Assembly: GCA_000526255.1 (NCBI GenBank)
Contig: JAFS01000002.1
Coordinates: 1 to 64,000 of the forward strand
From: Verrucomicrobia bacterium LP2A
Lineage (GTDB): Bacteria > Verrucomicrobiota > Verrucomicrobiia > Methylacidiphilales > Methylacidiphilaceae
Length of the DNA stretch: 64,000 bases
Direction of reading: 5' to 3'
How positions within the stretch are numbered: position 1 is the first letter of the stretch; every line of letters begins with the position of its first letter. Below the pieces are notes generated by a model that had not been told where the DNA came from, did not search any database, and saw nothing but the letters and a program-made list of their open reading frames with translations. Both the position numbers and the translations under genes were made by a program. This document shows positions 34,119 to 42,941 of this stretch, piece by piece.

Positions 34119-36527
34119 TCATTCCCCTCCGCCCCTGGCACTTCCGGGGCCCATCAGTGCATTCGGATCCACAACGATAAGCGGAACATTAACTCGATTG
34201 AACCGATTCCCCTCTAATAGCACTCGATCCACTCCAGCCTTGATATGGATTCCAACAGCCGTGTCCTCAATCTCGTTATCCTGAATAGCCAGATCCTCGA
34301 TCACGGCCGGGAGCGCACTATCTGGATCACTCACCCAATAGCCCTTCCGAAAGTAGATCTCGTAGCCCCCTCTAAGGCGATTTCTCCTGACGATTCCGCC
34401 CATGAATCGATCGACTTCATAGCGGCTGACATCCGCCCCCTTCGGGTTCCCTGCACTCTTCCAAAAGGCATCGGAAGACACCACGCCCAACAGGCCAAAC
34501 GGTAGGTTCCCCTCCGCGGTCCTCTCATCCGTACCCTGAGGGCCAACGCCCTGTTGAAACGTCCGTGCTGCGTCAAGCTCGTTATCGAGCCATTGAATCA
34601 GCCACCCTCCGGTGGCCCAACTTCCCTGACTTTCCCGAATGTGGTTCCGTGCAATGACGCAATCATAGGCAAATCCCCAGATCTCTGCAAAGCCGCTTGT
34701 CCCGCTAAAGTCGTTTCCGTACCACACGAGATCCTGACAAAGCATGTGCACAAGGAGTAGACTGTCTCCATCCGGGCCGATTGCCCATGGGCGATCCACT
34801 TCAACATAGGGCAGGCCATCGACCCCATCCTGCCCCGCGGACACCACTTTACGAACTTGCGTCACGCCAGTGCCGTGCAGCACCTGCATGTCCATCCCTA
34901 CCCACTTCTCGCACGGAACATTGCTTTCACAATAGATCCGAGTTCCCTTACATCGAACGGCGTGCCCAACCCACGACTCTGCCGTGAAGGGATGCCTTCT
35001 CGAGTACGGCTGCCCGATCCCGTCTAAAGCGAGCCCTTCCCTTTCTCCATCATACACCTGGCCCCAATTGTGCGCAGCATACACGTGCGCCACAGGAAAC
35101 TCCCATCCACCGCGCATCGTGAGCACTCCAGCGCGAAGCACGTTCCTCTCTACCACCCAGTTCTCGCCACCAATATCCACCCAATGAGAGTGAGCCCACG
35201 GATTGCTACTTTCGCAATCTTCCATTCTCACATTCTGCCCATCCACGATCCGGATTCTCCCCAGGATCCTACACCGGCTGATTTCTACGTTGTGTACACC
35301 AGCCATCAGAATCCCAAAGTACGCCACAGAGTTATTGTCGTACAACCCCCAGAACCCATGCTTCCATTGCATGTCTTTTGCGGGGTTTCCGGGATCGCTC
35401 GGTCTTCCCGCTGACTCCATATATTCGATGGACACTTTCGTGAGGAAAATGTTTCCCGCAGTACCATAAGTGGGTACACGGCCTTGAAGGGCGCTCGGCA
35501 GAAAGCTAATGACGCCGGGTGACTCCGCCTTCAGATAGCTCCAAAAGGATAAGTCGCACAGAGCTGCCCATTGCACGTTCCGCATCCGCAGCGTTATATT
35601 CTGGATCGCATAGTCCCCGGCCCCGGTTAATCCGGCAAAGAGGTAATCCTCTGAGGAGCCGGGTGAAGACATGGGCCACTGAAGAATCGTCTGATCATCC
35701 AGTTCCCCTCTGAGGGTGGTGCGCTTCGGAAGAAACAGGCTGCGGGAAACCCTATAGGTGCCTTTCGGAAACCAAAGGACTCCTCCCCCGGTCTCCGCTA
35801 TCTTCTCCAGTCCTCGCTCGATGGCTGCAGTGTCATCGTCTTGATTATTTCCTTTTGCACCGAAATCCCTTGCATTCCAGACTTGCTTCGGCCACTGCTC
35901 GGGCGATTTCACCCGAATGGCCAGCGGTCTGCCCCATCCTTTGGAGCCACCGTGGCCGTTGTGGACCAAAAGCTCCCAGTTGCCCTCGGACAGGGCCGGA
36001 GGCACGGAGACCACGAGAGAAAATGGCTCCACCTCTCGAACTGCCACTGGAACTCGTTGACTCCCACGCTGCAATACAACTGCGACCCTGCTTCTGTCGG
36101 ACTCCTTTAGAAGAAAATTCCTCCCCAGGATTTGAAGGTTCCCTCCTGGAGTTCCCTCATTCTTTCCAATGCCGGGAGCCAAGGGGAGTGCCTGAGCCCA
36201 TCGCGGCCTCGGCAGGTTCACGAGAACGGTCTCCGCCCCGATTCCCAATGAGAAAATGCCCTCACCGAACTCGATATCTTTTGGGAGTCGGCAGAAGGCT
36301 GAGCGGCCCCCCCGGCTCAAAAGCCCTACTATTCTGCTCCCTCCCATTTTCGGTTCATCTCCATCCGGCAATCTTCCCATCGCCGCTTGCCGTTGATCCC
36401 CCAGCCCACTACCAAAAATGATAAGCCAGTCGCCGGGCATCGCCGGTTCGGACACCCAGGAGATGGCACCAACATGGAAGAATACCCCACCCAGCAATGA
36501 AAGTGCAGCGCTAATCCAGAACTCCAT
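34119..36527 (-). CDS. Large secreted right-handed beta-helix protein (pectate-lyase-like)
   Basis: 802 residues. N-terminal hydrophobic segment FWISAALSLLGGVFF suggests a signal peptide or anchor. Residues 215-300 contain NARDFGAKGNNQDDDTAAIE and GGVLWFPKGTYRVSRSLFLP, the start of pectate-lyase-superfamily helices, followed by parallel-helix rungs rich in Asn and Asp (NVEISRCRILG, NVRMEDCESSN). Such proteins bind or cut acidic polysaccharides; the residues 140-210 region resembles an Ig-like fold. Its place in an exopolysaccharide locus suggests action on the polymer (lyase or release). No catalytic site could be assigned. Confidence 0.75.
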   Translation of the reverse strand: MEFWISAALSLLGGVFFHVGAISWVSEPAMPGDWLIIFGSGLGDQRQAAMGRLPDGDEPKMGGSRIVGLLSRGGRSAFCRLPKDIEFGEGIFSLGIGAETVLVNLPRPRWAQALPLAPGIGKNEGTPGGNLQILGRNFLLKESDRSRVAVVLQRGSQRVPVAVREVEPFSLVVSVPPALSEGNWELLVHNGHGGSKGWGRPLAIRVKSPEQWPKQVWNARDFGAKGNNQDDDTAAIERGLEKIAETGGGVLWFPKGTYRVSRSLFLPKRTTLRGELDDQTILQWPMSSPGSSEDYLFAGLTGAGDYAIQNITLRMRNVQWAALCDLSFWSYLKAESPGVISFLPSALQGRVPTYGTAGNIFLTKVSIEYMESAGRPSDPGNPAKDMQWKHGFWGLYDNNSVAYFGILMAGVHNVEISRCRILGRIRIVDGQNVRMEDCESSNPWAHSHWVDIGGENWVVERNVLRAGVLTMRGGWEFPVAHVYAAHNWGQVYDGEREGLALDGIGQPYSRRHPFTAESWVGHAVRCKGTRIYCESNVPCEKWVGMDMQVLHGTGVTQVRKVVSAGQDGVDGLPYVEVDRPWAIGPDGDSLLLVHMLCQDLVWYGNDFSGTSGFAEIWGFAYDCVIARNHIRESQGSWATGGWLIQWLDNELDAARTFQQGVGPQGTDERTAEGNLPFGLLGVVSSDAFWKSAGNPKGADVSRYEVDRFMGGIVRRNRLRGGYEIYFRKGYWVSDPDSALPAVIEDLAIQDNEIEDTAVGIHIKAGVDRVLLEGNRFNRVNVPLIVVDPNALMGPGSARGGGE

Positions 36528-36846
36528 ATCGCGTACTTTTCCAGGAAGCGCAAACCTCGTTCCCGTTTCCTCTCACAGTGTCGATAGGACGCTTCTGCTT
36601 TTGTCCTTCCGCCTCTCCGTTCGTCTCGGGGGCTAAAGCTCGTCCTGGGCTCCTCACCGCTCGATCAAAACTGCGGTAGGAGCTCCTCAAGGTTCCGGAG
36701 CCTAATGAGCGCATCACGAACGGCTCGGATGCGGCACAACGCCAATGACGAGCCACGTCCGTTTGGACCGATGTTCCGGGGGTGCGTCAGGGGTGCGTCA
36801 GGGGTGAGTCAGCGTCCGAGTCAGCGTGCGATCCTCCGCCCGTAGC
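36528..36846. other. Intergenic region with short direct repeats
   Basis: Holds the 11-base repeat at 36779-36811 and a tRNA-like 16-base match, GCCCGTAGCTCAATCG, beginning near 36839. No gene. Confidence 0.45.
36779..36811. repeat. Three tandem copies of an 11-base repeat GGGGTGCGTCA
   Basis: Units at 36779-36789, 36790-36800 and 36801-36811; the third is GGGGTGAGTCA. Two looser AGTCA copies follow to about 36823. Lies upstream of the beta-helix gene; could be an operator or slippage product. Confidence 0.6.
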
Positions 36847-37215
36847 TCAATCGAAGCATACCCCTTCCACAAGGATGTTCGTGTCCGATTCAGGGGCCAG
36901 CCCAAAGCCTAGTCCCGTTACACCGACATTGATCCAGTCAAATACGATCAATGGGTGCGGGTTGTAGATCACTGCTCTAGCTTTTGTCACATCCTGAACG
37001 TATATCCACGTCACACCATCCATGGCAAAGCTGTAGGTTTCTCCAGAGTCGTCCACAATTTGAAACAGGGGCTCAGTCGGATTGAGGTTTGCGCTGGTGT
37101 AAATATAGAAGGTATAGCGTGAGAAATGACCCGGTGCCGGCCAGAGCACCGACAAGCCCGTATAGCTGGACGGAGTCGCGGTTAACAACGTTTGAGGAAG
37201 CACGCATTTTTGCAT
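36847..37215 (-). CDS. Orphan protein, AT-rich gene pair, distal member
   Basis: 122 residues from the ATG at 37215; the gene upstream ends at 37217, so the two are adjacent and probably cotranscribed. Contains HFSRYTFYIYTSANL, FQIVDDSGETYSFAMDGVTW, and VFDWINVGVTGLGFGL, consistent with a beta-sandwich. No known family. Codon use is more AT-rich than its neighbours. Confidence 0.55.
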   Translation of the reverse strand: MQKCVLPQTLLTATPSSYTGLSVLWPAPGHFSRYTFYIYTSANLNPTEPLFQIVDDSGETYSFAMDGVTWIYVQDVTKARAVIYNPHPLIVFDWINVGVTGLGFGLAPESDTNILVEGVCFD

Positions 37216-37216
37216 T

Positions 37217-37978
37217 TCAGTTTGCCTCCTGAATAGTAAGGTCAAACGACAACCCTTCTGCCGCCGCATTTGTCTCCCAATACAGTAGCAAACCGTATGG
37301 TGGCATCGTGTACCCGTTGATGAAGCCCCCCGACTCATCCGGCGATACCTTTCGTGTCGCCCAAAACGCTCCGTTCGGCTGAATCAGGCTCTGAAATACC
37401 CTGCCTATCTCCGTCGAAGACGCCCCCATCACCCCTGAGATAGAGAAAATCCCAAGGTACGTCCCATCGTGATTATGCCATATCTCTTTCGTCTGAAGCG
37501 CTCGCCCATTCCAAGGCAGGTAGAGATACGGAGTAGATGGAGTCAAAAAAGAGATCGTATCGTTATCCGTGATTACAATGCTAGCAGGTATACGAGAGAT
37601 CACGACATAGAACGCTGCTGTAATTGTGTTTGTCGGCACATAAGAGGCCAGGTTCCTCAGCCGCACTAACGGAAAGATGCACGGGGCGTCTAAACAGGCT
37701 CTGCCGCTTGGGACATCCGCGACGAAGGCTTGCGTTAAACGCTGCCATGTGACGCCATCAAGAGAACCCTCCAAGGCCAACCATGTGTAGCTGGGCTGAG
37801 ATGCCAGAAGTGAATATGCCCCCGCCCCTGTCGTAAGTTCGCAGTGGAGCCATCCACCAGTTGTTTGTGAATTCAGGTAGTTTGCATTGTTTGCTGCAAA
37901 CGTAACCGGGCTCGCCGCTGCAATAGTTAATGCACTTATGAATGGATAGTTGATAGCAACATTTCCTGTATTTCCCAT
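37217..37978 (-). CDS. Orphan beta-rich protein, AT-rich gene pair, proximal member
   Basis: 253 residues from the ATG at 37978. The core WLALEGSLDGVTWQRL and FPLVRLRNLASYVP resemble repeated structural motifs in virion or secreted beta-sandwich proteins. Rich in Thr, Ser and aromatic residues; no signal peptide obvious. A 60-base line in it is 48% G+C against 70% or more nearby. A phage or other mobile origin is possible but not shown. Function unknown. Confidence 0.6.
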   Translation of the reverse strand: MGNTGNVAINYPFISALTIAAASPVTFAANNANYLNSQTTGGWLHCELTTGAGAYSLLASQPSYTWLALEGSLDGVTWQRLTQAFVADVPSGRACLDAPCIFPLVRLRNLASYVPTNTITAAFYVVISRIPASIVITDNDTISFLTPSTPYLYLPWNGRALQTKEIWHNHDGTYLGIFSISGVMGASSTEIGRVFQSLIQPNGAFWATRKVSPDESGGFINGYTMPPYGLLLYWETNAAAEGLSFDLTIQEAN

Positions 37979-38131
37979 GCTATCTCCATTTTTGGTTACT
38001 CCGATGGTTGGAAGCCGTTTACGCCTACGTGCTCCGCAATGCAAGAAAAAAAGGGCACGTTGGATTCGATGAGCGCATGCGATGCGCCAGAACCGTTCGC
38101 CCAATGCTCACGTCGTACTGCTTCATCTGCG

Positions 38132-39706
38132 CTAGTTGAGTCTCCGTTTCCTTAGGAATGCGTACGCTGAACGCAGTTCTCCCCATCCATAGGCTCCCAC
38201 AGCTCGCGCCTCGGGAAGGCGGAGGAGCGAGCATCCGAGGAGATAGAATCCCATCCCGAAAAGCCCGCCAGAGAAAAGCGCAGCTACGGGGCCTGCTCCC
38301 ACCGATTCCATGCTTTCGGCAAGGGTGCGAGCGACACCCGCAGCAACTCCCCCGAGGGTGATGAGCGCCGTGAAGAACCTCCATGCGTCCTTTCCGGGCA
38401 AGCCTCCCTGGCGTTCCCACAACCATCCGGCGAGAGCAATAGCTGTGGCAAAGCCCAAAATTGTCCCTTGCCAGGCAATGCCTCGTGCACCGAACTTTTC
38501 CGCCACCCAAGGGCAGCAGGCTACGATGGCTGCGTTCCGTAGGATTAGCAGGCTATTGGGCCGCCAGAAGCTCCCAAGGGCATAAAATCCCTTTTGCAAG
38601 AACCCTTCGGCGCTGTTGGCCGGCAAGGCAAGGACGCAGACGCCAAAAATTGCGGCTGTCCGCGCGACGGCTTCGGAGGAGAACGCTCCCCGTTGAAAGA
38701 AAGACTCAATAAGCTCCCTTTGCAGGGCAAAGCAGAGGGCACCCATTGGCACAGAAAGAAAGAGGCCCATCCGAACCCCCTTGCTGCAGAGAATCTGGAA
38801 TTCGGAGGAGCTTCCGCCGGCACCGGCATGAGCCAAGCGAGGAAAGAGTACCGTGCCCAGTGCCCCCGGCATCAGGCTCGCGACTTGAAGGGCCTTCCAA
38901 CCGTACCCGAACGCAGCAACGGATCCGGACTCCGAGTTGGAAAGGGCCCGGTTCATGGCCACGACCGCCAGGTAACCGACGGCGGTTACGACCAGGAAGG
39001 GAAGGCATTGCCAAAAGGCCGAAGCCAGCCGAGAGTCGAAGAGATCCAAGCGCAACCATTCCCTGAGTCCGCGCCATCGCCTCAGCCGCAAGAGCACAAG
39101 GCCGTACAAGGCGAAGCTCAGCCATGAGCCCGCCACAACTCCCGCTGCGATCCCGGGCAAGGCACCCGAATAGACGCCGGCAAGAGCGCATAGATTCGCT
39201 GCGCACTGCCCTACCGGAACGATCCAGAAGAGCCGATACGCCTGGAGCACACCAGCCATGACACCCGACCAGCCGAAGGGAATGAGCGCCAGTCCGAACC
39301 AGCGTAAAAAGTAGGCGGCGGCAGCGCTCCCTGCCGGCGAAAGCCCGGGACCCAGCCAACCCGCAAGCTGCTTGGCAGCGAGAAAGGCGGCGAGCCCTCC
39401 CACAAAGCTGAAGAGGAGCAACAGATTTGCCAGAGACATGGCGAGCCGCCAGGCGTCGGCATCGCCCTTGGCCCTCTTCCGCTCAACGAAGGCGGGAAGA
39501 ACGACATTGGGCAAAATGAAGCCGACGGTAACTTGGCCCAACAAAATCAAAGTTAACCCGATCCGGTAGCCATCGGCCACAGGAGAGAGTCCAAGCCGAA
39601 GAGCCAGAACAATATCGACCATGAACCCCGAAGCGGGGCCGAGGATCGTCAGGATCCCAAGCCAGAGCGCCTGACGCGCGATCGGGGGCGTGGAATTCAG
39701 TTGCAT
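38132..39706 (-). CDS. MurJ/Wzx-type lipid-linked oligosaccharide flippase
   Basis: 524 residues from the ATG at 39706. About fourteen hydrophobic segments. The N-terminus, GPASGFMVDIVLALRLGLSP then VGFILPNVVLPAFVERKR, and the middle AFGYGWKALQVASLMPGALGTVLFPRLA match the MurJ/MviN superfamily. Expected to move lipid-bound repeat units to the periplasm for the polymerase at 26302. A peptidoglycan role would also fit the family, but the locus argues for the polysaccharide. Confidence 0.82.
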   Translation of the reverse strand: MQLNSTPPIARQALWLGILTILGPASGFMVDIVLALRLGLSPVADGYRIGLTLILLGQVTVGFILPNVVLPAFVERKRAKGDADAWRLAMSLANLLLLFSFVGGLAAFLAAKQLAGWLGPGLSPAGSAAAAYFLRWFGLALIPFGWSGVMAGVLQAYRLFWIVPVGQCAANLCALAGVYSGALPGIAAGVVAGSWLSFALYGLVLLRLRRWRGLREWLRLDLFDSRLASAFWQCLPFLVVTAVGYLAVVAMNRALSNSESGSVAAFGYGWKALQVASLMPGALGTVLFPRLAHAGAGGSSSEFQILCSKGVRMGLFLSVPMGALCFALQRELIESFFQRGAFSSEAVARTAAIFGVCVLALPANSAEGFLQKGFYALGSFWRPNSLLILRNAAIVACCPWVAEKFGARGIAWQGTILGFATAIALAGWLWERQGGLPGKDAWRFFTALITLGGVAAGVARTLAESMESVGAGPVAALFSGGLFGMGFYLLGCSLLRLPEARAVGAYGWGELRSAYAFLRKRRLN

Positions 39707-40279
39707 TTGGTCAGACCTCCTGCCCGCAAGCCCCCGAATCTCCGAGCCAGTCCGCGCGGTACTGGCGCATTGCCGTCGGATGCAGCTCCATTTTCGCAAC
39801 CTTGTTTTAGTCCACGCGGAGGCAAACCGTCATCCAAGAGGACCGGAAGGAGAGGAAGCCATGCCTTCAGGCCGATCCGGGCATCCCCAGTGGGGGACAG
39901 GCGGATAGTTGAGCTGGCCTTTGATTCCGAAAAACGCTTTTGCAATTTACCCAAGCCTCCAGCCATGCATCAAAGCTTTCCTGGGTATCGCTCTTTCCAG
40001 AAGCCTTTATCGCAGAGCATCCGCCCGGCGATCGCGCAGCGGATGCTCTCCAGGCCTTGCAAGCCAGTTTGCTTCGGGATCATGCCGCAAATGGCGATGC
40101 CCGCAATGGTGCAGGGCCTCTCCTTCTCTCACCAAAACTTCGCACCTTCGCCGCCGCCACTTCTTTACCCACCCCGATGCCGCAGGTCGTGGTCACGATA
40201 ATGTTTGACGGGCCGCCCCTTTCAAAATCCGAAGTTGATTGAAAACAACCCCGAAACGAAAAAAGGGCCTGCCCGGATC
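39707..40279. other. Intergenic region with a hairpin
   Basis: Contains the inverted repeat at 40014-40049. No gene recognised. Confidence 0.4.
40014..40049. repeat. Perfect 11-bp inverted repeat
   Basis: AGAGCATCCGC (40014-40024) / GCGGATGCTCT (40039-40049), 14-base loop that contains the palindrome GCGATCGC. No T tract on either side. Lies between a methyltransferase and the flippase gene on the - strand. Confidence 0.5.
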
Positions 40280-41308
40280 TCAACGATGCTTCGTCGCCAG
40301 GCAGATCACTTCCTCACCCAGGTGCGGCTGCCACGCAACCCATAGCGGGCCCGCGATCCAATCGACCGCCCACGCTCTCAGCCGTTGCAGCATCATCAAG
40401 CGTGTCCTCCCCGCGTTTTGCCGACTCAACCACCACGTGAAGCCCATATTCAACGGACTGGTGAAGAGATTCACGTTCACCGGCAGATCGGCCAGGAGCG
40501 CACGATAGCCGGAAAAGCTCGGAACAATCAAATGGCGGGGGGGGTCCATCCCCATCCAAATCTCTCGAAGCACCCGTGCATTTCGCCCCTCCGGATTGGG
40601 GGAGCCGCTCATGAGAATCCCCCCTGGGCGCAGAGCAGCAACACATCGCTCCAAAACCGCCCGCGGCTCCAGAAGATGCTCAATAACGTGGCTCATGGTT
40701 ATTGCGTCATAGGAGTCTGGAGCAAGAGGCGCTGCTTCAACGCTGCCCTGGAAGACGGAGAGCCCCTTCTTACGGGCGAGCGAGGCCGCCGCCTCATCGG
40801 GCTCGACTCCTTCGACTTCCCATCCCAACTGACGCATCATCGAAAGGAAATGCCCGTTCGCGCACCCGATGTCGAGCAATCTGCCCCTCTTCGAAAAGGG
40901 TAAGAAGCGCACCATCCTGCTTGCGGCAAAAGATGGCAGATACTGCGCTGCGGCCCGCTGCCAGCCACCCCCTCCCACACCATCCCACCAGTCTTGGGGA
41001 ATTCCATATCCCCACCGCTTCTCGAGTACGGCATAATTGACCGCGAGGCGCACAGCCGCAAACTTCCTGTCCTGACCGTCGGGTCCCCCATCCTCCCTCG
41101 ATGTGTGTGTGTAGTAGTACGCTGGATAAAAGCCTGGGATCTCTTCCGGTCGCGGAAGAGGATCCATCCAGAGCGAGCGGCAGCTGATGCATCGCTGGTA
41201 CGTCCACCTTCCAGGCAGCTTATGGAAGAGATCCTGACAGCCAGCTAGGGTTTCGCACGGCTCTCCGCCACACAGTGGGCATCTGCTAGCGGTATTTGAC
41301 ATTGGCAT
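40280..41308 (-). CDS. Methyltransferase with N-terminal zinc ribbon
   Basis: 342 residues from the ATG at 41308. N-terminus CPLCGGEPCETLAG with the second pair CISCRSLW forms a four-Cys ribbon seen in sugar methyltransferase families. SAM motif LLDIGCANGHFLSMMRQLGW near residue 165, then VEGVEPDEAAASLA and YDAITMSHVIEHLLEP. Probably methylates a sugar in the repeat unit. Confidence 0.82.
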   Translation of the reverse strand: MPMSNTASRCPLCGGEPCETLAGCQDLFHKLPGRWTYQRCISCRSLWMDPLPRPEEIPGFYPAYYYTHTSREDGGPDGQDRKFAAVRLAVNYAVLEKRWGYGIPQDWWDGVGGGGWQRAAAQYLPSFAASRMVRFLPFSKRGRLLDIGCANGHFLSMMRQLGWEVEGVEPDEAAASLARKKGLSVFQGSVEAAPLAPDSYDAITMSHVIEHLLEPRAVLERCVAALRPGGILMSGSPNPEGRNARVLREIWMGMDPPRHLIVPSFSGYRALLADLPVNVNLFTSPLNMGFTWWLSRQNAGRTRLMMLQRLRAWAVDWIAGPLWVAWQPHLGEEVICLATKHR

Positions 41309-41719
41309 TGCTTGCGGTTCCGGGTTGAGGTTGAGGTAGACCTTGCCTGCCATCCACTCATCAGCCAGCTCGGTGACCAGTGTCTAGACAAATCCCTGGC
41401 AGGCCACGGGGTTACGGAACGCCCTGCGGAGCCAGCGGGCAGCGTCGGCAGCACGGCGCGACGGACGGCTTTTCAGGCCACATGATCATCGTCCAACTGA
41501 AGCACGATCCGGTTTGAATTGCAAATCATCAGTACTTTGATGCGACTATCCAGAACATGCTTTTGCCTCAGATAATTCAAACCGCACGTTGATGTGCGCG
41601 ATCGCGAGGTTGATATCGCGGGCAAGGAGCACTATCGTGCTCCAGGAGCTGATCAAGCGATACATATAACAACTCGGCAGCTCTTCTTGGACGAGGCTAT
41701 CACAGACCGTGCCTCGTTC
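41309..41719. other. Intergenic region with an 11-base inverted repeat
   Basis: No gene recognised. Inverted repeat at 41510-41584 described separately. Confidence 0.4.
41510..41584. repeat. Inverted repeat CGGTTTGAATT ... AATTCAAACCG
   Basis: Arms at 41510-41520 and 41574-41584, 53-base spacer. In a low-G+C part of the intergenic region. May be the ends of a very short non-autonomous element or a large hairpin; no target duplication was found. Confidence 0.45.
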
Positions 41720-42505
41720 TCATGGGATCGCCATCGCTTGCTTTTTACGTATGAACACCATGAGAACAGGCACGAATCTTTGCGGGATTAGTCTCTCCAA
41801 AAATAATATGCTCTGCCAGAGAATCTTCGTTTCACCACAGTAGGCCGGTTCCGGCCAATAGCCATAGCTGTGATGACAAAAACGTCCAATCGGAAACAGG
41901 CGCTTCAATGTGGCGATACTATTCATTCGATAGCGAGTCGGGAACACGTCCTGCGGCTGCCGATACGGTTGAAGCCGCTTCAACACTCCGACGTGCCAGC
42001 GGTTCGCAACCAGACGTGCGCCCAGCGCGATATAGCCCCAGCGGTTGGGCGTCCGGGCGCAAATCCAGCCCCCAGGCTTGAGCACCCTATCGAGTTCGGC
42101 AGCGGTTTGCAATGGGGTGTCGATATGCTCGAAGACGTGATCGCTCACGATGAGGTCAAAGGTGTCATCCGGAAACGGTAGGGGAGCTCCCGGCTCGATT
42201 TGCACTGCTTCGTCCACGCCAACGTTTTCCTGGATAGCGGCGCTGATGTCCACGCCCACCACGCGATCGCAGCGACCGCGCAACTTTCGGAGACCACAGC
42301 GATAGGCACAGGGATCGTCCGAAACACCCTGTCCCCGGCCAGCACCGTAGTCCAGGACCTGCGAATCGCTCGACAGAAGCGCATGGATCCGCCCGAAGAA
42401 CTCGACAGTTCCATCGCGTCGACTGAACCCTCCGGCCGCAACCTCGGGGAAGAGCTTGGCCATCGTTCCAGGTGATCGGTTGTCCACTTCGATATTTGCT
42501 GTCAC
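41720..42505 (-). CDS. Class I SAM-dependent methyltransferase
   Basis: 261 residues. Motif I QVLDYGAGRGQGVSDD, DRVVGVDISAAIQEN, FDLIVSDHVFEHIDTP and GGWICARTPNRWGYI. A typical Methyltransf_11/23-type enzyme; 270-residue length is normal. In the polysaccharide locus it likely acts on a sugar. Confidence 0.8.
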   Translation of the reverse strand: MTANIEVDNRSPGTMAKLFPEVAAGGFSRRDGTVEFFGRIHALLSSDSQVLDYGAGRGQGVSDDPCAYRCGLRKLRGRCDRVVGVDISAAIQENVGVDEAVQIEPGAPLPFPDDTFDLIVSDHVFEHIDTPLQTAAELDRVLKPGGWICARTPNRWGYIALGARLVANRWHVGVLKRLQPYRQPQDVFPTRYRMNSIATLKRLFPIGRFCHHSYGYWPEPAYCGETKILWQSILFLERLIPQRFVPVLMVFIRKKQAMAIP

Positions 42506-42941
42506 AGCTCACTCCCCATCGTTGGAACCGCTGAGGGGTGTGATTGGAAACTTCCCGCGATGTTCCGCTCGGCCTTCAACAGTTCCTTGACGGCCGCCTT
42601 GCTGCTTTCATGCTCCGGAGTATCCGTTGCCTTTGTGCGACCATACCGACATACGGGAACTTGCTCCTCTTCCAACGGTACCCAAACTTGCTCCCGATCT
42701 GGATGACTTCCTCCAGCAGCCCTTTCGTGGACGCGCCCGGATCGATCCTCAGACGCAGAAAGCGATCATTGGCAAGATCCCGTTTGTGCTCGTCGGGCAA
42801 TGAAGCACAACTTCCTCTGCCCCCTCTCGCATAAATGGCCGAACCTTGTTTCTGCATCGCCCTCACCATGTTTCCAGAGAAGATGATTCGCCACCTTCGT
42901 TACCATCCTTCCTTCGCAATAGCCCAGCCTGGTCAGTGGCG
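42506..42941. other. Gap between two methyltransferase genes
   Basis: Holds a possible small gene (42576-42869) and otherwise no recognised signal. Confidence 0.4.
42576..42869 (-). CDS. Small hypothetical protein or gene fragment
   Basis: 97 residues in the same direction as its neighbours, with a segment GSKFGYRWKRSKFPYVG that does not look random. No start signal or family recognised. May be the remnant of a larger transferase gene. Confidence 0.25.
   Translation of the reverse strand: MVRAMQKQGSAIYARGGRGSCASLPDEHKRDLANDRFLRLRIDPGASTKGLLEEVIQIGSKFGYRWKRSKFPYVGMVAQRQRILRSMKAARRPSRNC

Noticed and set aside
36832-36915. tRNA gene starting GCCCGTAGCTCAATCG
   Set aside because: Only the first 16 bases match; D-loop, anticodon arm and acceptor 3' half do not fold, and the segment overlaps the end of a - strand gene.
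40259-40285. Terminator after the methyltransferase gene at 40280
   Set aside because: The GGGC/GCCC arms leave a loop of only two bases and overlap the coding end.
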